From Amycolatopsis umgeniensis (GTDB lineage: Bacteria > Actinomycetota > Actinomycetes > Mycobacteriales > Pseudonocardiaceae): 64,000 nucleotides of DNA. The notes under the pieces are model-generated. The model saw nothing but the letters and a program-made list of their open reading frames with translations, did no database searches and was not told the DNA's origin. The first letter of the stretch is position 1. Each line of letters begins with the position of its first letter. Positions 32,420 to 40,478 of the stretch are shown one piece after another. The stretch is taken from the NCBI RefSeq assembly GCF_014205155.1, contig NZ_JACHMX010000001.1, positions 4,030,001-4,094,000 of the forward strand, in the 5' to 3' direction. Position numbers and translations under genes: made by a program.

Positions 32420-33178
32420 GTGCGTTCAGACACGATCGACGCTTTGCAGTCCTACATCCGCACCACCGCGGCGAAGTTCCGCGAAACCGAGCGGATCGGG
32501 CCGTTCCTGGCCACCTACACGACCGGGAACGACCACATGTTCCTCAACTACGCGATCCCGGACAACGGCGAGACGCCCTCCGCGCAGGACGTCGCGAAGC
32601 TGACCGAGGCGTTCCGCGCACGCGGGCTCACGCCGCGGCTGGAGTTCCTGACCGAGGCCGCTCCCGAGGCCGAAGCCGTGCTCGTCGAAGGCGGCTACGC
32701 CTTGGAGCGGCGGATTCCGTTGATGGTCTGCCCGCCGGGGCAGGTCGTCGAGCAGCCGATTCCCGCCGGGATCGCCCTGAAGACGCCCGTGACACCCGCC
32801 GAACTCCGGCTGATGATCCGCGCGCAGAACGTGGCGTTCGGCGAACCCGACCCCGGCGAGCACGTCGAGCCGTCACCCGCCCAGCTGAACGGCGAGACGA
32901 TCTCGGTCATGGCGCTCACCGGATCCGGTGAATGTGTCGGTGGCGGGGTCGCGACGGCGATCCTCGACGGCGCGAGTGAAATCGCGGGGATCGGGATTCT
33001 CGACGGGTACCGGCAACGCGGGATCGCAGCGGCGCTGACCGAGCACCTGACCCGGGAGGCCCATGCCCGTGGCGGCGACTCGGTGTTCCTGACGCCGGGC
33101 GCCGGGCAGGCGGAACGCGTCTACGGCCGGGTCGGCTTCAAGACCGTGGCCGAATGCGTGCACCTGTCAATCGTCTGA
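32420..33178 (+). CDS. GNAT-family N-acetyltransferase
   Basis: A 252-residue protein with an N-terminal helical half and a C-terminal GNAT fold. Its acetyl-CoA loop is GIGILDGYRQRGIAAALTEHL and the last strand-helix is VYGRVGFKTVAECVHLS. The substrate is unknown. The GTG start has no strong ribosome binding site. A short open frame and a hairpin lie in the 178-base leader. The stop overlaps convergent arfB by 12 bases. Confidence 0.8.
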   Translation: MRSDTIDALQSYIRTTAAKFRETERIGPFLATYTTGNDHMFLNYAIPDNGETPSAQDVAKLTEAFRARGLTPRLEFLTEAAPEAEAVLVEGGYALERRIPLMVCPPGQVVEQPIPAGIALKTPVTPAELRLMIRAQNVAFGEPDPGEHVEPSPAQLNGETISVMALTGSGECVGGGVATAILDGASEIAGIGILDGYRQRGIAAALTEHLTREAHARGGDSVFLTPGAGQAERVYGRVGFKTVAECVHLSIV

Positions 33179-33598
33179 GTAACCACCACGGCGTGACTTC
33201 TTGACATCGCCGCGGCGTTTCTTCGAGGCCAGGCGGCGTTCCTTCGAACCTCTCGAAGGTTTGGTGGGACGCCGCTTGGCGGCCGGGGGCGCCGAGGCGT
33301 CCACCAGCAGCATCACCAGCCGCGCCCGCGCGGCTTCCCGGTTCATCAGCTGGGAACGATGTTCGGACGCGGCGATCGTGACGACGCCGTCCACCAGACG
33401 CGACGAAAGCCGGTCCAGCATCCGGGCCCGGAGATGTTCCGGGACCGAAGCCGAACCGGCCACGTCGAAGGAGAGTTCGACCCGCGAGTCCGTGGTGTTC
33501 ACGCCCTGCCCACCCGGACCCGAAGACCGGGAGAACCGTTCGCTCAATTCGGCACCCGGGATCACGAACCGGGTGCCGATCACCACGTCATCAGCCAC
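33167..33598 (-). CDS. arfB: peptidyl-tRNA hydrolase ArfB (ribosome rescue)
   Basis: A 143-residue single-domain release factor relative with the catalytic GGQ in SSGPGGQGVNTTDSR. Its long Lys/Arg-rich tail (KRRPTKPSRGSKERR...) enters the mRNA channel of stalled ribosomes. There is no stop-codon recognition domain. It follows purM by 32 bases on the same strand and is probably the last gene of a purF-purM-arfB unit. The GTG is the family start. Confidence 0.9.
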   Translation of the reverse strand: MADDVVIGTRFVIPGAELSERFSRSSGPGGQGVNTTDSRVELSFDVAGSASVPEHLRARMLDRLSSRLVDGVVTIAASEHRSQLMNREAARARLVMLLVDASAPPAAKRRPTKPSRGSKERRLASKKRRGDVKKSRRGGYSDD

Positions 33599-33630
33599 GG
33601 ACCCAGTGTGTCACCAAGACCCAAACGAAT

Positions 33631-34701
33631 TCAGAAACGCGGGTGGTCGCCGGAAAGCACCGCGCGCGGGCCGTCCGGGTCTTCCGCGGGCTGCACGTCG
33701 CCGAGGATCCACGCCGGCACGTGCCGCGCGGTCAGCATCGCCAGCGCCCTGTCGACGTCGTCGGGGCCGACGATCGCGACCATGCCGACGCCCATGTTGA
33801 ACGTCTTCTCCAGTTCGGCGCGTTCGACCTTGCCGCGGTGGCCGATCAGCGCGAACACCGGCGCCGGGGTCCAGGTGCCGCGTTCGAGCTTCGCGACCAG
33901 GCCGCGCGGCATGACCCGGGCGAGGTTCTGTTCCAGTCCACCGCCGGTGACGTGCGCGAACGTGCGGACGTCGGCCTCGGCGACGAGCGCGAGGCAGTCC
34001 TTCGCGTAGATCTTGGTCGGCTCCAGCATCTCCTCGCCGAGCGAGCGGCCGAACTCCTCGACGTGCCCGTCGAGCGGCATCCGCGCGATGTCCAGCAGCA
34101 CGTGCCGGGCGAGCGAGTAACCGTTGGAGTGCAGGCCGGACGAGCCGAGCGCGAGGACCACGTCGCCGGGGCGGACCCGCTCCGGGCCGAGCACCTTCGA
34201 CGCCTCGACGACGCCGATGCCGGTACCCGACAGGTCGTAGTCGTGCTCGCCCATCAGGCCGGGGTGCTCCGCGGTCTCGCCGCCGAGCAGCGCGCAGCCC
34301 GCCTGGACACACCCTTCGGCGATGCCGCCGACCAGTGCCGCGATCTTCTCCGGCACGACCTTGCCGACGGCGATGTAGTCCTGCATGAACAGCGGCTCGG
34401 CACCGGTGACGACCAGATCGTCGACGACCATCGCGACCAGGTCGATGCCGACGGTGTCGTGCTTGTCGAGCGCCTGCGCGACGGCGATCTTGGTGCCGAC
34501 CCCGTCGGTCGACGAGGCCAGCACCGGCTCTTTCCACTTGTCCAGCTTCAGGGAGAAGAGCCCGGCGAAACCGCCGACCCCGCCCATCACCTCGGGCCTG
34601 GTGGCCCTCTCGGCGTGCGGTTTGAGCAGCTCAACGGCTTTGTCACCGGCGTCGATACTGACCCCGGCGGCGGCGTACGTGGCGCTCGTGGACTCGCTCA
34701 C
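33631..34701 (-). CDS. purM: phosphoribosylformylglycinamidine cyclo-ligase (AIR synthetase)
   Basis: A 356-residue ATP-dependent enzyme for the fifth step of purine synthesis. N-terminal motifs: YAAAGVSIDAGDKAVELLK, VLASSTDGVGTKI and the glycine-rich GGETAEHPG. C-terminal: HVTGGGLEQNLARV and FNMGVGMVAIV. GTG preceded by GGAG was chosen; the in-frame TTG five codons earlier contains that GGAG. It lies 30 bases downstream of purF. Confidence 0.95.
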   Translation of the reverse strand: MSESTSATYAAAGVSIDAGDKAVELLKPHAERATRPEVMGGVGGFAGLFSLKLDKWKEPVLASSTDGVGTKIAVAQALDKHDTVGIDLVAMVVDDLVVTGAEPLFMQDYIAVGKVVPEKIAALVGGIAEGCVQAGCALLGGETAEHPGLMGEHDYDLSGTGIGVVEASKVLGPERVRPGDVVLALGSSGLHSNGYSLARHVLLDIARMPLDGHVEEFGRSLGEEMLEPTKIYAKDCLALVAEADVRTFAHVTGGGLEQNLARVMPRGLVAKLERGTWTPAPVFALIGHRGKVERAELEKTFNMGVGMVAIVGPDDVDRALAMLTARHVPAWILGDVQPAEDPDGPRAVLSGDHPRF

Positions 34702-34731
34702 GGAAGCGGACTCCAACTCTGGAAGAAAGGA

Positions 34732-36270
34732 CTAGGGACGCCGGATGGCGTCTTCAGCACCGTACCCGGCAGGGCTGACGGGCTTCGCCGCGCCATTGAC
34801 CGAGTCCAAGCTCTCCAGCAGGTGCTTCCCGATCAGGGCGTCCTCGGGGAGCGCGATCGGGTACTCGCCGGAGAAGCAGGCGGTGCACAGCCGCGACTTC
34901 GGCTGCTCCGAAGCCGCGACGAGTCCGTCCAGGGAGATGTAGCCCAAGGTGTCGGCGCCGATGGAGCGGCGGATGCCGTCGAGGTCGACGCCGTTGGCCA
35001 CCAGTTCGGCGCGGGAGGCGAAGTCGATGCCGTAGAAACACGGCCAGCGGACGGGCGGCGACGCGATCCGGACGTGCACCTCGAGCGCACCGGCTTCCCG
35101 CAGCATGCGGACCAGCGCCCGCTGGGTGTTGCCGCGGACGATGGAGTCGTCGACCACGACGAGCCGCTTGCCGCGGATGACGTCGCGCAGCGGGTTCAGC
35201 TTCAGCCGGATGCCCAGCTGGCGGATGGTCTGCGAAGGCTGGATGAAGGTGCGGCCGACGTAGGCGTTCTTCACCAGGCCCGTGCCGTAGGGAATGCCGG
35301 AGCCCTGCGCGTACCCGATGGCGGCCGGGGTGCCGGATTCGGGCACCGGCATGACCAGGTCGGCGTCGGCCGGATGCTCGCCGGCGAGTTTGCGGCCGAT
35401 CTCGACGCGGGTGGCGTGCACGCTGCGGCCGGCGATCGAGGTGTCGGGACGCGCGAGGTAGACGTACTCGAAGACGCAGCCCTTGGGCTCGGGGTTCGCG
35501 AATCGCGAGGAGCGCAGGCCTTCGGCGTTGATCGCGATGAGCTCACCGGGCTCGACCTCGCGGACGAACGAAGCGCCGCAGATGTCCAGCGCGGCCGTCT
35601 CGCTCGCGACCACCCAGCCGCGTTCGAGCCTGCCGAGCACCAGCGGGTGCACGCCGTGCGGGTCCCGCGCGGCGTACAGCGTGGACTCGTCGGCGAAGAC
35701 CAGGCAGAAGGCGCCCTTGAGGGTGGGCAGCAGTTCCAGCGCGGCGGCTTCGATGCCCTTGTCGGCGGCGTTGGCCGCGAGCAGCCCGCACACCAGGTCG
35801 GAGTCGCTGGACGAACCCGTCAGGCCGAGGTGCGGTTTGATACCCGCTTCGATGGTGCGATCGCGCAACTCGGCGGTGTTGACGAGGTTGCCGTTGTGCG
35901 CGAAGGAGAGTCCGCTACCGGTCGCGGTGGTCCGGAAGATCGGCTGCGCGTTCTCCCAGATGGTCGCGCCGGTGGTCGAGTAGCGGCAGTGCCCGACGGC
36001 GATGTGTCCCTGCAGCGACTGCAGGACCTGCTCGTCGAACACCTGGCTTACCAGGCCGAGATCCTTGAAGACGACGATCTGCGAACCGTCGGAGACCGAG
36101 ATGCCGGCCGCTTCCTGGCCGCGGTGCTGAAGTGCGTAGAGCCCGTAGTAGGTCAGCTTCGCGACCTCTTCTCCGGGCGCCCAGACGCCGAAGACACCGC
36201 ATTCCTCGCGGGGTTCCGGATCGGGCTGGTCGGTCACGGGCTGTCCGGCGAGGGACGGGTCGGAAACCAC
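34732..36270 (-). CDS. purF: amidophosphoribosyltransferase
   Basis: A 512-residue enzyme for the first committed step of purine synthesis. Its short propeptide ends before Cys24 (EECGVFG), which becomes the N-terminal nucleophile of the glutaminase domain. The PRPP loop is VVVDDSIVRGNTQR. The Cys pattern toward the end (CFYGIDF, CTACFSGEYP) fits the Fe-S-containing Bacillus-type enzyme. GTG with GGGAG seven bases upstream sets the start. It leads the purF-purM-arfB unit. A TTGACA lies within a hairpin upstream. Confidence 0.95.
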   Translation of the reverse strand: MVSDPSLAGQPVTDQPDPEPREECGVFGVWAPGEEVAKLTYYGLYALQHRGQEAAGISVSDGSQIVVFKDLGLVSQVFDEQVLQSLQGHIAVGHCRYSTTGATIWENAQPIFRTTATGSGLSFAHNGNLVNTAELRDRTIEAGIKPHLGLTGSSSDSDLVCGLLAANAADKGIEAAALELLPTLKGAFCLVFADESTLYAARDPHGVHPLVLGRLERGWVVASETAALDICGASFVREVEPGELIAINAEGLRSSRFANPEPKGCVFEYVYLARPDTSIAGRSVHATRVEIGRKLAGEHPADADLVMPVPESGTPAAIGYAQGSGIPYGTGLVKNAYVGRTFIQPSQTIRQLGIRLKLNPLRDVIRGKRLVVVDDSIVRGNTQRALVRMLREAGALEVHVRIASPPVRWPCFYGIDFASRAELVANGVDLDGIRRSIGADTLGYISLDGLVAASEQPKSRLCTACFSGEYPIALPEDALIGKHLLESLDSVNGAAKPVSPAGYGAEDAIRRP

Positions 36271-36376
36271 CGAGGTGCTCCCAGGGAGAAGAGGGCAGGC
36301 CGCCACCAGTGTAAACGGTGGGCCGGAGATCAACGCGCCGTGCGACGTGGCACTGGACACGCTTTGGGTGATGACC

Positions 36377-36412
36377 GTGAGTGACGAGCGGGTGTCAAGA
36401 CCCGTCACTCAC
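36377..36412 (-). promoter_or_regulatory. hairpin containing a TTGACA in the purF promoter region
   Basis: GTGAGTGAC and GTCACTCAC pair, with inner GGGT/ACCC and a four-base bulge. On the minus strand the loop holds TTGACA, 18 bases before a weak -10-like TCATCA. A second stem (GACCGC/GCGGTC) lies at about 36428-36454. They may be an operator or the terminator of the gene upstream on the same strand. Confidence 0.45.
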
Positions 36413-36477
36413 GACCCCCGACCAGCCGACCGCTCCCCCTCGACAGAGGCGGTCGACTGTGCATAGGGCGCCGGTGA

Positions 36478-36879
36478 CTAACCGGCGGCGAGCCATTTCG
36501 AGGTGCCGCCGCGGCCGGGGACCCAACAGCCCTTGGACGCGGACTCCGGGAGATACAGCGAGCCGGGCGTCCGCTCGTCCGGGAGCGCGAGCAGTGCCGT
36601 CAGCACCGTCGCCGCGTCGCCGGCGGACCGCCACAGCCACATCTCCGGCTCGAGGATGTCCTCCTCGGTGCCGGGCATGCGGGTCGCGATGACATCGTCC
36701 TCGGCGTTGAGCCGGACCACGTCGACCACGTTGTCGTGGACTCGCACGCCGACCACGGCCAGGACCTCGCCGTTCGCGTCGCACGGGTGCACGAACTGGT
36801 ACCCGCGGTGGATCAGTTCCTGCAGGCCGCTTTCGATGTCGGTGATTTCCGCGGTGATGGTGTCACCCGAGAACATCAT
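36478..36879 (-). CDS. hypothetical protein paired with DUF397
   Basis: A 133-residue acidic protein starting MMFSGDTITAEITDIESGLQ. A beta-rich core (EVLAVVGVRVHDNVVDVVRL) follows, then a short C-terminal segment KGCWVPGRGGTSKW. No domain was recognised. Its start overlaps the end of the DUF397 gene by 17 bases, so the two are translated together and are probably functionally tied. Two adjacent ATGs are possible starts. Confidence 0.65.
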   Translation of the reverse strand: MMFSGDTITAEITDIESGLQELIHRGYQFVHPCDANGEVLAVVGVRVHDNVVDVVRLNAEDDVIATRMPGTEEDILEPEMWLWRSAGDAATVLTALLALPDERTPGSLYLPESASKGCWVPGRGGTSKWLAAG

Positions 36880-37102
36880 CGAATTCGCCGTCCTTGGCAC
36901 CCGCGAGGAACGCGGCCATCTCGGCCTGGGTGTAGATCAGAGCCGGCCCTGTCGGGAAACGCGAGTTGCGCATCGCGATCTCTCCGGAGGCGAGCGGAGC
37001 CACCTCGACGCAGTTGCCGATCGCGTTGCTGTAACTCGCTTTGCGCCACCGCGCGCCGGTCAGACGATCGGCCGGGATGCCGTTGTCGAACTGTTCAGCC
37101 AT
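36863..37102 (-). CDS. DUF397 protein
   Basis: A 79-residue protein with the full DUF397 pattern ARWRKASYSNAIGNCVEVAP, then EIAMRNSRFPTGPALIYTQA and AEMAAFLAGAKDGEFDD. DUF397 proteins form pairs with Scr1-type XRE regulators in actinobacteria and some behave as toxin or sigma-like partners; activity here is not known. AAGGTGGGG precedes the ATG. The XRE gene lies directly upstream on the same strand. Confidence 0.9.
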   Translation of the reverse strand: MAEQFDNGIPADRLTGARWRKASYSNAIGNCVEVAPLASGEIAMRNSRFPTGPALIYTQAEMAAFLAGAKDGEFDDVLG

Positions 37103-37140
37103 GGTCCCCACCTTCCCCGAAAACGCTTCGGGCGATGCAT

Positions 37141-37207
37141 CTGCATGTGCATTTGCCTGTGATCCCAAAGTTAGCACGTGTGCCTGCAGCGGTAAATGCA
37201 CGTGCAG
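37141..37207 (-). promoter_or_regulatory. DUF397 promoter with flanking TGCA-rich inverted repeat
   Basis: Read on the minus strand, TTTACC (37191-37196) and TAACTT (37168-37173) are a promoter-like pair with a 17-base spacer. Two imperfect 17-base inverted copies flank it: GGTAAATGCACGTGCAG covers the -35, and CTGCATGTGCATTTGCC lies in the 5' leader. The second is extended by a six-base periodic TGCATN series. This is a strong candidate operator for the neighbouring XRE protein. Confidence 0.6.
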
Positions 37208-37383
37208 AAGTTTTTGCAGTATTCGCGTACGGTGATGACAAAGGTCCCTGCGCGTCCCACTAACGCGTGAGGACTATCGACCCCATTGGGTGAACAACTA
37301 CCGCTCGTGGCGGTGTTCTCGGGTGCACGCAAGAAAACCCCGGCCGCCCCCAGGACGGCGGAGAACCCCACAACGGTGAGCGG

Positions 37384-38262
37384 CTAGATATCCGCGCGGC
37401 GCTTCAAGAGCATCTGGCGGCTGCGGTCCGGCGTCTCCGCGTCGACGGCGAGCATGTCCAGCGCCCGGCTGTACCGCTCGATCTCGTCGCGCTTGTCGAT
37501 GTAGTGCGCGCCGGTCAGGTATTCGGTGTACGCGATGTTCGGGAGTTCCTCTTCCGCGAACCTGAGCAGCGAGAACGCGCTGTCGGCGGAGTAGCCGCTC
37601 CGGTCGAACGGGAGGACCTGGACCGAGATGTTCGGCTGCTGGATCATCTCGAGCAGGTAGTCGATCTGGCCCTTCAGCACTTCGCGATCGCCGATCGGGC
37701 GGTGGAGCACCGACTCGTCGAGCACCAGCCACAACCGCGGCGCGTCCGGCCGGGACAACATCTTCTGGCGCCGCATCCGCAGCGCGACCCGGCGGTCGAT
37801 CTGCTCGTTGACCATGTCCTTGCGGCCGTGGCTCATGATCGCCCGCGCGTAGTCCTCGGTCTGCAGCAGACCCGTGACGTACAGCGGCTCCCAGACCTGG
37901 ATCCGGGCCGCGGCCTCTTCGAGTCCCACGAGGTCGTTGAACCAGCTCGGCATCAGGTCGCCGTAGCGGCGCCACCAACCCGGCTCGTTCGACTCCTTGA
38001 CCATGTCGAGAAACTGCTGCCGCTCGTCGGGATCGGTCATCCCGTACATGGTCAGCAGATCGGCGACGTCGCGTTCCTTGAAGCCCACGCGGCCGAGTTC
38101 GAGACGGCTGATCTTCGACTCGGAACCCCGGATGCTGTAGCCGGCTTCCTGGCGAGTGATCCCCGCGTCCTCGCGCATCCGGCGGAGCTGTGAGCCGAGG
38201 ATCATCCGCCGCGCGGTGGGGCCCAGGGACTGCTCACCGCCGGACGGGGTGACCGCGTTCAT
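37384..38262 (-). CDS. Scr1-type XRE regulator (HTH + DUF5753)
   Basis: A 292-residue regulator with an XRE helix-turn-helix at about 20-75 (LRRMREDAGITRQEAGYSIR, SKISRLELGRVGFKERDV) and a DUF5753 domain from about 95 (WEPLYVTGLLQTEDYARAIM ... SVQVLPFD). Such proteins regulate the adjacent DUF397 gene. The 281-base gap downstream holds the DUF397 promoter. It is divergent from a DUF574 methyltransferase. Confidence 0.88.
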   Translation of the reverse strand: MNAVTPSGGEQSLGPTARRMILGSQLRRMREDAGITRQEAGYSIRGSESKISRLELGRVGFKERDVADLLTMYGMTDPDERQQFLDMVKESNEPGWWRRYGDLMPSWFNDLVGLEEAAARIQVWEPLYVTGLLQTEDYARAIMSHGRKDMVNEQIDRRVALRMRRQKMLSRPDAPRLWLVLDESVLHRPIGDREVLKGQIDYLLEMIQQPNISVQVLPFDRSGYSADSAFSLLRFAEEELPNIAYTEYLTGAHYIDKRDEIERYSRALDMLAVDAETPDRSRQMLLKRRADI

Positions 38263-38381
38263 CGACCGGGGACCTTTCGTACGTCAACACTCACAGGGGA
38301 ACTAGCCGATTACTGAAAGTACACGTTTGGACCTCGACACGACAGGGATGGCTCGGTTTACCCGTCGCGTACGTGGTTCTA

Positions 38382-38393
38382 CTCTACGTAGAG
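38382..38393. promoter_or_regulatory. 12-bp palindrome before the DUF574 gene
   Basis: CTCTACGTAGAG is a perfect palindrome 36 bases upstream of the methyltransferase start, in the divergent region shared with the XRE gene. It fits a dimeric repressor site. Confidence 0.5.
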
Positions 38394-38428
38394 CCCGAGA
38401 CTTCCGACACAGTTTTGTGAGGTTCAAG

Positions 38429-39262
38429 ATGCCCGACGCCCCGCCCCGGACGGAACGAGTGCCTGTGGGTGTCGACCCGACCCGGGCCAGCATCGCCCGG
38501 GTGTACGACGCCTTCCTTCTCGGCAAGGACAACTACGAGATCGACCGGGAGGTGCTGCGCAAGGTCCAGCAGGCCGCCCCGGAGGCGCAGGACCTGGCGA
38601 CCGAGAACCGCGGCTTCCTGATCCGCGCGTGCCGGTTCCTCGCCAGCCAGACGGGCATCACCCAGTTCCTCGACCTGGGATCCGGCCTGCCCACGGCCGA
38701 GAACACGCACCAGGTCGTGCAGCGGATCAACCCCGAGATCAAGGTCGTCTACGTCGACAACGACCCGGTCGTGCTCGCCCACGGGCGCGCCCTGCTCGAG
38801 GAGAACGAGAACACCCACTTCGTCTCGGACGACATCTTCGAGCCGGAGCGGATCCTGGCGAATCCGGACGTCGTCCGGCACATCGACTTCACGCAGCCTG
38901 TCGCGTTGCTGCAGCTAGGGACGCTGCACCACTACAACGGGCCGAAGGAAGAGCCCGCCAAGATCATGAAGAAGTACATCGACGCGCTGCCGTCGGGTTC
39001 GTACGTGGCGATCTCGCACTTCTCCGACCCGCAGGACGAGTTGTCCGAGGTCGCGCGCAAGATGGAGGACTTCTTCATCCACAGCCCGATGGGCTCGGGC
39101 ACCTTCCGCACCAAGGCCCAGATCGAGGAGCTGTTCCACGACCTCGAGATGGTCGAGCCCGGCGTCAAGCTGTGCGCCGACTGGTGGCCGGACGGCCCGC
39201 GGATCAAGGATCTGAACACCGCCCAGCGGACGATCTCCGGCGGCATCGGCCGCAAGAACTAG
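38429..39262 (+). CDS. DUF574 SAM-dependent methyltransferase
   Basis: A 277-residue protein of the PF04672 family. VGVDPTRASIARVYDAFLLGKDN is the family opening, FLDLGSGLPTAENTHQVVQ is the SAM-binding motif I and VYVDNDPVVLAHGRALL motif II. Targets of this actinobacterial family are mostly unknown. ATG with GAGG six bases upstream was chosen over earlier starts. It is divergent from the XRE gene, an association common in actinobacteria. A strong terminator follows. Confidence 0.88.
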   Translation: MPDAPPRTERVPVGVDPTRASIARVYDAFLLGKDNYEIDREVLRKVQQAAPEAQDLATENRGFLIRACRFLASQTGITQFLDLGSGLPTAENTHQVVQRINPEIKVVYVDNDPVVLAHGRALLEENENTHFVSDDIFEPERILANPDVVRHIDFTQPVALLQLGTLHHYNGPKEEPAKIMKKYIDALPSGSYVAISHFSDPQDELSEVARKMEDFFIHSPMGSGTFRTKAQIEELFHDLEMVEPGVKLCADWWPDGPRIKDLNTAQRTISGGIGRKN

Positions 39263-39270
39263 GTCCCGGC

Positions 39271-39307
39271 GAACGGTCCGTTCCCTGGTACGGGGAACGG
39301 ACCGTTC
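39271..39307. terminator. 15-bp hairpin terminator after the methyltransferase
   Basis: Arms GAACGGTCCGTTCCC and GGGAACGGACCGTTC are perfectly complementary around a seven-base loop and followed by CTCGTTTC. It also faces the end of the convergent sterol-carrier-like gene. Confidence 0.85.
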
Positions 39308-39313
39308 CTCGTT

Positions 39314-39694
39314 TCAGAGGCGGACCAAGGGCAGCCAGTGGGCCAGATCGGCCCTGCTCCCGGAGGCGGTGACCCGCCCCGATCCGACGGCGTCGGCCCA
39401 GCCGAGCAGCCCGGTCGCCAGTTCCAACCACGTGCGCGGATCCGTTTCGACGACGTTCGGCGGTGTCCCGCGCGTATGCCGCAACCCTTCGACACACTGC
39501 ACCGCCGCGAACGGCGGCACCCGCACTTCGACACTCTTCCCCGGCGCGTCCGCGGCCAGCGTCCGCAGGCTCAGCCGCACGGCCGCGGCCAGCTCGGTAC
39601 GGGCCGGTTCCGGACCGGATCCGCTCAACCAGGGGGAAATCGCCGTGATCGCGGCACGTAACTCAGCGGGGTCGACCGAACGCGAAGAGGCCAT
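39314..39694 (-). CDS. sterol-carrier-family protein
   Basis: A 126-residue protein with the pattern KSVEVRVPPFAAVQCVEGLR followed by HTRGTPPNVVETDP and TWLELATGLLGWADAV, typical of the small SCP2/MDMPI-like family encoded beside purF in actinobacteria (Rv0807 by recall). Ligand unknown. It is divergent from the type VII-associated gene across 14 bases. Confidence 0.75.
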   Translation of the reverse strand: MASSRSVDPAELRAAITAISPWLSGSGPEPARTELAAAVRLSLRTLAADAPGKSVEVRVPPFAAVQCVEGLRHTRGTPPNVVETDPRTWLELATGLLGWADAVGSGRVTASGSRADLAHWLPLVRL

Positions 39695-39708
39695 GGGAGA
39701 ACAGTAGA

Positions 39709-40374
39709 GTGAGCGCGAACAAACCTTCAGGCACCCGGAACGTGGGGATGGCGATGGCGCAGCGGGACGAGGCGGATCGGTTGGCGTCGAGCCCGGCGGG
39801 CAAGCGGAAACCGGGCAAGCCGAAGATCACCGAAGAGATGCGCGCCAACGCCAAGGCCAATCCGAACAGCTGGCTTTATGTCATCGACGAGGCCTTCGAT
39901 CCCGACGGCCCGGTGCCGTCCTGGGCGGTCGTGGGCGCGTACCCGGTGAACGGGACGGGCGAGATCGTCGAGGACTTCCACCCCAACGACCGGTACCGCC
40001 CCTCGCCCAAGGCGCTCGGTTTCCCGGAGCCGCGCAACGAGCTCGAGCAGTTGCTGCAGCTGGTGCGCACGAACCACCGTCCGGCCGCCGACCTGCCGCG
40101 CGTCTTCCTCGACTCGACGCTGTTCGTCTACGCCCTTTCCCCGGTGCAGCGCACGGTGATCGGCTTCCACAACACCGACGGCCAGGTGCTGGTGCCGGCG
40201 TACACGGCCAAGGCATTGGTCCCGCGCGAATGGCCGCACGCCCGCGCGGTGCTGGGCCGGGACATGGTCCCGCTGCTCGCCGGTCATCCGGTGACCATCA
40301 ATCCGCACGATCGGCTCACCGCGATCGTCGGATCGGAGCACCTCGACAAAGCCCTTTCAGACGAGCGTCGTTAG
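39709..40374 (+). CDS. type VII secretion system-associated protein
   Basis: A 221-residue soluble protein with two SseB-like halves. It has a Lys/Ala-rich N-terminal region and the motif ITEEMRANAKANPNSWLYVI followed by DEAFDPDGPVPSWAVVGAYP. I associate that motif with proteins labelled type VII secretion-associated in actinobacteria. No ESX genes lie nearby, so a link to secretion is only by family. The GTG has GGGAG nine bases upstream; internal ATGs at codons 14 and 16 are alternatives. Confidence 0.6.
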   Translation: MSANKPSGTRNVGMAMAQRDEADRLASSPAGKRKPGKPKITEEMRANAKANPNSWLYVIDEAFDPDGPVPSWAVVGAYPVNGTGEIVEDFHPNDRYRPSPKALGFPEPRNELEQLLQLVRTNHRPAADLPRVFLDSTLFVYALSPVQRTVIGFHNTDGQVLVPAYTAKALVPREWPHARAVLGRDMVPLLAGHPVTINPHDRLTAIVGSEHLDKALSDERR

Positions 40375-40478
40375 GCCTCGGTTAACCCACTCGGCCCAAT
40401 TTATTCGGCCTGAACGGCACTCTTTCGGGTGATGTTCGAGTCGCTGATTCCCTTTTCCCGGGGGATCGTGGCGACGTG

